A DNA stretch of 64,000 nucleotides, taken from positions 22,536,476-22,600,475 of the forward strand of contig OZ059894.1 of NCBI GenBank assembly GCA_964057225.1, read 5' to 3'. Source of the DNA: Auanema rhodensis (Eukaryota; Nematoda; Chromadorea; Rhabditida; Rhabditidae). Position numbers and translations under genes: made by a program. Below, one piece after another: positions 55,105-64,000 of this stretch. Position 1 is the stretch's first letter; each line of letters starts with the position of its first letter. A model generated the notes under the pieces. It was not told the DNA's origin. It worked only from the letters and a program-made list of their open reading frames with translations, and ran no database searches.

Positions 55105-58100
55105 AATGAAATCTAAAAACATCTACTTTTTGCTAAATTATTTTGAAATTTTTCGAAAAAATTTTTGTCAAAATGTTTTTGGAAGCATTGTTGAGTGTAC
55201 ATGGAAACTCAACATACACTAATGCATCATTTTTCAAACGATCATAACTAATTTTTGTATCAAGCGTTTCTCAATGTAGTTTAGTGCATTCGATGCGGAT
55301 TTTTAAGCTGCGTCGATCTGTGTTATCAGATTTGCGCTAGCTTAAAAATGCACCGAGATATCAACTGATATAAGTTCACACTTATATCCTCGATTTTCAC
55401 CCTGAAGGAATAATTTTTTCGTTGAATAACATTGTCCATCGTCTTTGCCTTGAAAAAAGGAATCTAAAAACATCTACTTTTTGCTAAATTATTTTGAAAA
55501 TTTTCGAAAAAATTTTTGTCAAAATGTTTTTGGAAGCATTGTTGAGTGTACATGGAAACTCAACATACACTAATGCATCATTTTTCAAACGATCATAACT
55601 AATTTTTGTATTAAGCGTTTCTCAATGTAGTATAGTGCATTCGATGCGGATTTTTAAGCTGCGTCGATCTCTGTTATCAGATTTGCGCTAGCTTAAAAAT
55701 GCACCGAGATATCAACTGATATATGTTCACACTTATATCCTCGATTTTCACCCTGAAGGAATAATTTTTTCGTTGAATAACATTGTCCATCGTCTTTGCC
55801 TTGAAAAAAGGAATCTAAAAACATCTACTTTTTGCTAAATTATTTTGAAATTTTTCGAAAAAATTTTTGTCAAAATGTTTTTGGAAGCAATGTTGAGTGT
55901 ACATGGAAACTCAACATACACTAATGCATCATTTTTCAAACGATCATAACTAATTTTTGTATCAAGCGTTTCTCAATGTAGTATAGTGCATTCGATGCGG
56001 ATTTTTAAGCTGCGTCGATCTGTGTTATCAGATTTGCGCTAGCTTAAAAATGCACCGAGATATCAACTGATATAAGTTCACACTTATATCCTCGATTTTC
56101 ACCCTGAAGAATTAATTTTTTTCGTTGAATAACATTGTCCATCGTCTTTGCCTTGAAAAATGGAATCTAAAAACATCTACTTTTTGCTAAATTATTTTGA
56201 AATTTTTCGAAAAAATTTTTGTCAAAATGTTTTTGGAAGCATTGTTGAGTGTACATGGAAACTCAACATACACTAATGCATCATTTTTCAAACGATCATA
56301 ACTAATTTTTGTATCAAGCGTTTCTCAATGTAGTTTAGTGCATTCGATGCGGATTTTTAAGCTGCGTCGATCTGTGTTATCAGATTTGCGCTAGCTTAAA
56401 AATGCACCGAGATATCAACTGATATAAGTTCACACTTATATCCTCGATTTTCACCCTGAAGGAATAATTTTTTCGTTGAATAACATTGTCCATCGTCTTT
56501 GCCTTGAAAAAAGGAATCTAAAAACATCTACTTTTTGCTAAATTATTTTGAAATTTTTCGAAAAAATTTTTGTCAAAATGTTTTTGGAAGCAATGTTGAG
56601 TGTACATGGAAACTCAACATACACTAATGCATCATTTTTCAAACGATCATAACTAATTTTTGTATTAAGCGTTTCTCAATGTAGTATAGTGAATTCGATG
56701 CGGATTTTTAAGCTGCGTCGATCTGTGTTATCAGATTTGCGCTAGCTTAAAAATGCACCGAGATATCAACTGATATAAGTTCACACTTATATCCTCGATT
56801 TTCACCCTGAAGAATTAATTTTTTCGTTGAATAACATTGTCCATCGTCTTTGCCTTGAAAAATGGAATCTAAAAACATCTACTTTTTGCTAAATTATTTT
56901 GAAATTTTTCGAAAAAATTTTTGTCAAAATGTTTTTGGAAGCATTGTTGAGTGTACATGGAAACTCAACATACACTAATGCATCATTTTTCAAAGGATCA
57001 TAACTAACTTTTGTATTAAGCGTTTCTCAATGTAGTATAGTGCATTCGATGCGGATTTTTAAGCTGCGTCGATCTGTGTTATCAGATTTGCGCTAGCTTA
57101 AAAATGCACCGAGATATCAACTGATATAAGTTCACACTTATATCCTCGATTTTCACCCTGAAGGAATAATTTTTTCGTTGAATAACATTGTCCATCGTCT
57201 TTGCCTTGGAAAAAGGAATCTAAAAACATCTACTTTTTGCTAAATTATTTTGAAATTTTTCGAAAAAATTTTTGTCAAAATGTTTTTGGAAGCAATGTTG
57301 AGTGTACATGGAAACTCAACATACACTAATGCATCATTTTTCAAACGATCATAACTAATTTTTGTATTAAGCGTTTCTCAATGTAGTATAGTGCATTCGA
57401 TGCGGATTTTTAAGCTGCGTCGATCTGTGTTATCAGATTTGCGCTAGCTTAAAAATGCACCGAGATATCAACTGATATAAGTTCACACTTATATCCTCGA
57501 TTTTCACCCTGAAGAATTAATTTTTTCGTTGAATAACATTGTCCATCGTCTTTGCCTTGAAAAATGAAATCTAAAAACATCTACTTTTTGCTAAATTATT
57601 TTGAAATTTTTCGAAAAAATTTTTGTCAAAATGTTTTTGGAAGCATTGTTGAGTGTACATGGAAACTCAACATACACTAATGCATCATTTTTCAAACGAT
57701 CATAACTAATTTTTGTATCAAGCGTTTCTCAATGTAGTTTAGTGCATTCGATGCGGATTTTTAAGCTGCGTCGATCTGTGTTATCAGATTTGCGCTAGCT
57801 TAAAAATGCACCGAGATATCAACTGATATAAGTTCACACTTATATCCTCGATTTTCACCCTGAAGGAATAATTTTTTCGTTGAATAACATTGTCCATCGT
57901 CTTTGCCTTGAAAAAAGGAATCTAAAAACATCTACTTTTTGCTAAATTATTTTGAAAATTTTCGAAAAAATTTTTGTCAAAATGTTTTTGGAAGCATTGT
58001 TGAGTGTACATGGAAACTCAACATACACTAATGCATCATTTTTCAAACGATCATAACTAATTTGTGTATTAAGCGTTTCTCAATGTAGTATAGTGCATTC

Positions 58101-59669
58101 GATGCGGATTTTTAAGCTGCGTCGATCTCTGTTATCAGATTTGCGCTAGCTTAAAAATGCACCGAGATATCAACTGATATATGTTCACACTTATATCCTC
58201 GATTTTCACCCTGAAGGAATAATTTTTTCGTTGAATAACATTGTCCATCGTCTTTGCCTTGAAAAAAGGAATCTAAAAACATCTACTTTTTGCTAAATTA
58301 TTTTGAAATTTTTCGAAAAAATTTTTGTCAAAATGTTTTTGGAAGCAATGTTGAGTGTACATGGAAACTCAACATACACTAATGCATCATTTTTCAAACG
58401 ATCATAACTAATTTTTGTATCAAGCGTTTCTCAATGTAGTATAGTGCATTCGATGCGGATTTTTAAGCTGCGTCGATCTGTGTTATCAGATTTGCGCTAG
58501 CTTAAAAATGCACCGAGATATCAACTGATATAAGTTCACACTTATATCCTCGATTTTCACCCTGAAGAATTAATTTTTTTCGTTGAATAACATTGTCCAT
58601 CGTCTTTGCCTTGAAAAATGGAATCTAAAAACATCTACTTTTTGCTAAATTATTTTGAAATTTTTCGAAAAAATTTTTGTCAAAATGTTTTTGGAAGCAT
58701 TGTTGAGTGTACATGGAAACTCAACATACACTAATGCATCATTTTTCAAACGATCATAACTAATTTTTGTATCAAGCGTTTCTCAATGTAGTTTAGTGCA
58801 TTCGATGCGGATTTTTAAGCTGCGTCGATCTGTGTTATCAGATTTGCGCTAGCTTAAAAATGCACCGAGATATCAACTGATATAAGTTCACACTTATATC
58901 CTCGATTTTCACCCTGAAGGAATAATTTTTTCGTTGAATAACATTGTCCATCGTCTTTGCCTTGAAAAAAGGAATCTAAAAACATCTACTTTTTGCTAAA
59001 TTATTTTGAAATTTTTCGAAAAAATTTTTGTCAAAATGTTTTTGGAAGCAATGTTGAGTGTACATGGAAACTCAACATACACTAATGCATCATTTTTCAA
59101 ACGATCATAACTAATTTTTGTATTAAGCGTTTCTCAATGTAGTATAGTGAATTCGATGCGGATTTTTAAGCTGCGTCGATCTGTGTTATCAGATTTGCGC
59201 TAGCTTAAAAATGCACCGAGATATCAACTGATATAAGTTCACACTTATATCCTCGATTTTCACCCTGAAGAATTAATTTTTTCGTTGAATAACATTGTCC
59301 ATCGTCTTTGCCTTGAAAAATGGAATCTAAAAACATCTACTTTTTGCTAAATTATTTTGAAATTTTTCGAAAAAATTTTTGTCAAAATGTTTTTGGAAGC
59401 ATTGTTGAGTGTACATGGAAACTCAACATACACTAATGCATCATTTTTCAAAGGATCATAACTAACTTTTGTATTAAGCGTTTCTCAATGTAGTATAGTG
59501 CATTCGATGCGGATTTTTAAGCTGCGTCGATCTGTGTTATCAGATTTGCGCTAGCTTAAAAATGCACCGAGATATCAACTGATATAAGTTCACACTTATA
59601 TCCTCGATTTTCACCCTGAAGAATTAATTTTTTCGTTGAATAACATTGTCCATCGTCTTTGCCTTGAAA
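54754..59669. repeat. 7-unit higher-order repeat, 2,458 bp, two copies (M157-M163 and M164-M170)
   Basis: The ttgGaaaa units start at 54,754 and 57,212. Further markers all recur at 2,458 bp: gaaaAttttcg with gatatATgttc, the seven-T run (56,116-56,122 and 58,574-58,580), gtgAattcg creating GAATTC (56,691 and 59,149), and aaaGgatc with aactaaCtttt. Visible differences are small: M166 has aatttGtgta, and M163 ends ggaataa while M170 ends gaattaa. M159-M161 and M163 resemble M101-M103 and M105, about 20.35 kb upstream. Confidence 0.85.
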
Positions 59670-60371
59670 AATGGAATCTAAAAACATCTACTTTTTGCTA
59701 ATTTAATTTGAAATTTTTCGAAAAAATTTTTGTCAAAATGTTTTTGGAAGCAATGTTGAGTGTACATGGAAACTCAACATACACTAATGCATCATTTTTC
59801 AAACGATCATAACTAATTTTTGTATTAAGCGTTTCTCAATGTAGTATAGTGCATTCGATGCGGATTTTTAAGCTGCGTCGATCTGTGTTATCAGATTTGC
59901 GCTAGCTTAAAAATGCACCGAGATAGCAACTGATATAAGTTCACACTTATATCCTCGATTTTCACCCTGAAGAATTAATTTTTTCGTTGAATAACATTGT
60001 CCATCGTCTTTGCCTTGAAAAAAGGAATCTAAAAACATCTACTTTTTGCTAAATTATTTTGAAATTTTTCGAAAAAATTTTTGTCAAAATGTTCTTGGAA
60101 GCAATGTTGAGTGTACATGGAAACTCAACATACACTAATGCATCATTTTTCAAACGATCATAACTAATTTTTGTATTAAGCGTTTCTTAATGTAGTATAG
60201 TGCATTCGATGCGGATTTTTAAGCTGCGTCGATCTGTGTTATCAGATTTGCGCTAGCTTAAAAATGCACCGAGATATCAACTGATATAAGTTCACACTTA
60301 TATCCTCGATTTTCACCCTGAAGAATTAATTTTTTCGTTGAATAACATTGTCCATCGTCTTTGCCTTGAAA
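59670..60371. repeat. Units M171-M172, junction between 7-unit and 3-unit tracts
   Basis: M171 has the ctaatttAatttg left end typical of one of the three types of the tract that follows, joined to an ordinary right part, with private gagataGcaac near 59,926. M172 is an ordinary left half with private gttCttgg and the tttcTtaatg change. Both look like recombinant edge units. Confidence 0.7.
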
Positions 60372-63300
60372 AAAGCAATCTAAAAACATCTACTTTTTGC
60401 TAATTTATTTTGAAATTTTTCGAAAAAATTTTTGTCAAAATGTTTTTGGAAGCAATGTTGAGTGTACATGGAAACTCAACATACACTAATGGATCATTTT
60501 TCAAACGATCATAACTAATTTCTGTATCAACCGTTTCTTAATGTAGTATAGTGCATTCGATGCGGATTTTTAAGCTGCGTCGATCTGTGTTATCAGATTT
60601 GCGCTAGCTTAAAAATGCACCGAGATATCAACTGATATAAGTTCACACTTATATCCTCGATTTTCACCCTGAAGAATTAATTTTTTCGTTGAATAACAAT
60701 GTCCATCGTCTTTGCCTTGAAAAAAGCAATCTAAAAACATCTACTTTTCGCTAAATTATTTTGAAATTTTTCGAAAAAATTTTTGTCAAAATGTTTTTGG
60801 AAGCAATGTTGAGTGTACATGGAAACTCAACATACACTAATGCATCATTTTTCAAACGATCATAACTAATTTTTGTATTAAGCGTTTCTCAATGTAGTAT
60901 AGTGCATTCGATGCGGATTTTTAAGCTGCGTCGATCTGTGTTATCAGATTTGCGCAAGCTTTAAAATGCACCGAGATATCAACTGATATAAGTTCACACT
61001 TATATCCTCGATTTTCACCCTGAAGAATTAATTTTTTCGTTGAATAACATTGTCCATCGTCTTTGCCTTGAAAAAAGCAATCTAAAAACATCTACTTTTT
61101 GCTAATTTATTTTGAAATTTTTCGAAAAAATTTTTGTCAAAATGTTTTTGGAAGCAATGTTGAGTGTACATGGAAACTCAACATACACTAATGGATCATT
61201 TTTCAAACGATCATAACTAATTTCTGTATCAAGCGTTTCTCAATGTAGTATAGTGCATTCGATGCGGATTTTTAAGCTGCGTCGATCTGTGTTATCAGAT
61301 TTGCGCTAGCTTAAAAATGCACCGAGATATCAACTGATATAAGTTCACACTTATATCCTCGATTTTCACCCTGAAGAATTAATTTTTTCGTTGAATAACA
61401 TTGTCCATCGTCTTTGCCTTGAAAAATGGAATCTAAAAACATCTACTTTTTGCTAATTTAATTTGAAATTTTTCGAAAAAATTTTTGTCAAAATGTTTTT
61501 GGAAGCAATGTTGAGTGTACATGGAAACTCAACATACACTAATGGATCATTTTTCAAACGATCATAACTAATTTCTGTATCAACCGTTTCTTAATGTAGT
61601 ATAGTGCATTCGATGCGGATTTTTAAGCTGCGTCGATCTGTGTTATCAGATTTGCGCTAGCTTAAAAATGCACCGAGATATCAACTGATATAAGTTCACA
61701 CTTATATCCTCGATTTTCACCCTGAAGAATTAATTTTTTCGTTGAATAACAATGTCCATCGTCTTTGCCTTGAAAAAAGCAATCTAAAAACATCTACTTT
61801 TCGCTAAATTATTTTGAAATTTTTCGAAAAAATTTTTGTCAAAATGTTTTTGGAAGCAATGTTGAGTGTACATGGAAACTCAACATACACTAATGCATCA
61901 TTTTTCAAACGATCATAACTAATTTTTGTATTAAGCGTTTCTCAATGTAGTATAGTGCATTCGATGCGGATTTTTAAGCTGCGTCGATCTGTGTTATCAG
62001 ATTTGCGCAAGCTTAAAAATGCACCGAGATATCAACTGATATAAGTTCACACTTATATCCTCGATTTTCACCCTGAAGAATTAATTTTTTCGTTGAATAA
62101 CATTGTCCATCGTCTTTGCCTTGAAAAAAGCAATCTAAAAACATCTACTTTTTGCTAATTTATTTTGAAATTTTTCGAAAAAATTTTTGTCAAAATGTTT
62201 TTGGAAGCAATGTTGAGTGTACATGGAAACTCAACATACACTAATGGATCATTTTTCAAACGATCATAACTAATTTCTGTATCAAGCGTTTCTCAATGTA
62301 GTATAGTGCATTCGATGCGGATTTTTAAGCTGCGTCGATCTGTGTTATCAGATTTGCGCTAGCTTAAAAATGCACCGAGATATCAACTGATATAAGTTCA
62401 CACTTATATCCTCGATTTTCACCCTGAAGAATTAATTTTTTCGTTGAATAACATTGTCCATCGTCTTTGCCTTGAAAAATGGAATCTAAAAACATCTACT
62501 TTTTGCTAATTTAATTTGAAATTTTTCGAAAAAATTTTTGTCAAAATGTTTTTGGAAGCAATGTTGAGTGTACATGGAAACTCAACATACACTAATGGAT
62601 CATTTTTCAAACGATCATAACTAATTTCTGTATCAACCGTTTCTTAATGTAGTATAGTGCATTCGATGCGGATTTTTAAGCTGCGTCGATCTGTGTTATC
62701 AGATTTGCGCTAGCTTAAAAATGCACCGAGATATCAACTGATATAAGTTCACACTTATATCCTCGATTTTCACCCTGAAGAATTAATTTTTTCGTTGAAT
62801 AACAATGTCCATCGTCTTTGCCTTGAAAAAAGCAATCTAAAAACATCTACTTTTCGCTAAATTATTTTGAAATTTTTCGAAAAAATTTTTGTCAAAATGT
62901 TTTTGGAAGCAATGTTGAGTGTACATGGAAACTCAACATACACTAATGCATCATTTTTCAAACGATCATAACTAATTTTTGTATTAAGCGTTTCTCAATG
63001 TAGTATAGTGCATTCGATGCGGATTTTTAAGCTGCGTCGATCTGTGTTATCAGATTTGCGCAAGCTTAAAAATGCACCGAGATATCAACTGATATAAGTT
63101 CACACTTATATCCTCGATTTTCACCCTGAAGAATTAATTTTTTCGTTGAATAACATTGTCCATCGTCTTTGCCTTGAAAAAAGCAATCTAAAAACATCTA
63201 CTTTTTGCTAATTTATTTTGAAATTTTTCGAAAAAATTTTTGTCAAAATGTTTTTGGAAGCAATGTTGAGTGTACATGGAAACTCAACATACACTAATGG

Positions 63301-63881
63301 ATCATTTTTCAAACGATCATAACTAATTTCTGTATCAAGCGTTTCTCAATGTAGTATAGTGCATTCGATGCGGATTTTTAAGCTGCGTCGATCTGTGTTA
63401 TCAGATTTGCGCTAGCTTAAAAATGCACCGAGATATCAACTGATATAAGTTCATACTTATATCCTCGATTTTCACCCTGAAGAATTAATTTTTTCGTTGA
63501 ATAACATTGTCCATCGTCTTTGCCTTGAAAAATGGAATCTAAAAACATCTACTTTTTGCTAATTTAATTTGAAATTTTTCGAAAAAATTTTTGTCAAAAT
63601 GTTTTTGGAAGCAATGTTGAGTGTACATGGAAACTCAACATACACTAATGCATCATTTTTCAAACGATCATAACTAATTTTTGTATTAAGCGTTTCTCAA
63701 TGTAGTATAGTGCATTCGATGCGGATTTTTAAGCTGCGTCGATCTGTGTTATCAGATTTGCGCTAGCTTAAAAATGCACCGAGATATCAACTGATATAAG
63801 TTCACACTTATATCCTCGATTTTCACCCTGAAGAATTAATTTTTTCGTTGAATAACATTGTCCATCGTCTTTGCCTTGAAA
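60372..63881. repeat. 3-unit higher-order repeat, 1,053 bp, about three copies
   Basis: Three unit types cycle. X (M174, M177, M180): aaaagCaatc start, ttttCgctaaa, and gcgcAagctt that creates AAGCTT at 60,956, 62,009 and 63,062. Y (M175, M178, M181): aaaagCaatc, ctaatttatttt, atgGatc, tttCtgtatc. Z (M176, M179): aatgg, ctaatttAatttg, atgGatc, tcaaCcg, tttcTtaatg, aacaAtg. Spacing is exactly 1,053 bp. M173 is a hybrid with a Y-like left end and Z-like right part. M182 has a Z left end and an ordinary right part. All units end gaattaa and have A84, unlike the rest of the array. Few private changes are seen (aagctTtaaaatg near 60,961; ttcaTactt near 63,453). Confidence 0.85.
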
Positions 63882-64000
63882 AAAGCAATCTAAAAACATC
63901 TACTTGTTGCTAATTTATTTTGAAATTTTTCGAAAAAATTTTTGTCAAAATGTTTTTGGAAGCAATGTTGAGTGTACATGGAAACTCAACATACACTAAT
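63882..64000. repeat. Partial unit M183, cut by the window end
   Basis: The first 119 bases of a further unit, ending just after the second dyad. It has the aaaagCaatc start and ctaatttatttt of type Y, plus a private acttGttgc near 63,905. The array therefore continues to the right. Confidence 0.9.

Larger units (their letters stand above)
1..64000. repeat. Satellite DNA array, 351-bp unit, head to tail, about 182.3 copies
   Basis: The same 351-bp sequence recurs from the first to the last base with no interruption, inversion or foreign insertion. Complete units number 182, plus a 119-base partial unit. Nine units are 350 bp (loss of one G near unit position 160) and eight are 352 bp (one extra T in a T run); all others are 351 bp, and these lengths sum exactly to the observed last boundary. 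Units differ from each other by only a few bases. GC is 31% in the first unit, and CpG is not depleted (11 seen, about 8.6 expected from its base counts). Such arrays typically form centromeric or pericentromeric heterochromatin; that location here is inference. I do not recognise the family. The array continues beyond both window ends. Confidence 0.98.

Noticed and set aside
1-64000. CRISPR array or other short-repeat/spacer system
   Set aside because: The repeat is contiguous with no unique spacers, and the unit is 351 bp.
1-64000. Ribosomal DNA spacer, histone cluster or other tandem gene family
   Set aside because: No rRNA, tRNA or coding segment occurs in any unit, and the unit is too short and full of stops in all frames.
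1-64000. Assembly artefact, that is artificial repetition of one sequence
   Set aside because: Units carry many distinct private variants and several nested periods, which simple artefactual copying would not give. Local copy-number errors in the near-identical duplications cannot be excluded without reads.

Overview
The whole 64,000-base window is one uninterrupted head-to-tail satellite DNA array. The repeat unit is 351 bp, all copies lie in the same orientation, and there are 182 complete units (numbered M1 to M182 here, M1 starting at base 1) plus a 119-base start of a 183rd. Position arithmetic closes exactly: 165 units of 351 bp, nine of 350 bp and eight of 352 bp end at 63,881. I find no protein gene, RNA gene, transposon, CRISPR array or unique sequence on either strand. 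The array runs off both ends, so neither its total size nor its flanks are visible.

The unit is AT-rich (31% GC by hand count in M1) and not depleted in CpG (11 seen against about 8.6 expected). With the very high similarity between units, this suggests centromeric or pericentromeric heterochromatin of a eukaryote with little CpG methylation, plausibly an insect or other invertebrate. I do not recognise the satellite family and cannot name a species. Each unit holds a conserved set of inverted repeats: an AT-rich near-palindrome at 36-70, a dyad at 84-111, a large compound dyad at 180-249 and a nested dyad at 254-284.

Above the unit level the window is a patchwork of local higher-order repeats (HORs), recognisable from private single-base variants that recur at fixed multiples of 351. 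From left to right: mixed units (1-1404); a 5-unit HOR (about 1.4-6.3 kb); an 8-unit HOR of 2,809 bp (5.6-11.4 kb); a mixed stretch; three copies of a 5-unit cassette with single-unit duplications (13.7-20.7 kb); a dimer (21.4-22.8 kb); a 5-unit HOR (22.5-26.0 kb); a 7-unit HOR of 2,458 bp (24.6-29.1 kb); a second, unrelated 8-unit HOR of 2,809 bp (28.5-34.2 kb); a mixed stretch; 4- and 6-unit HORs marked by 350-bp units (37.9-50.5 kb); a block that re-uses pieces seen 20-25 kb upstream (52.6-57.2 kb); a 7-unit HOR (54.8-59.7 kb); and a 3-unit HOR of 1,053 bp at the right end (60.4-63.9 kb).

Nothing here looks like a coding system. The interest lies in the repeat architecture: several young HORs of different order side by side, hybrid units at tract edges, all four combinations of two linked variants (a mark of exchange between units), and strong dyad symmetry in a satellite whose unit is about two nucleosomes long. 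The only open reading frames of note (63 codons, three copies) result from one stop-removing base change within the satellite and are rejected as genes.
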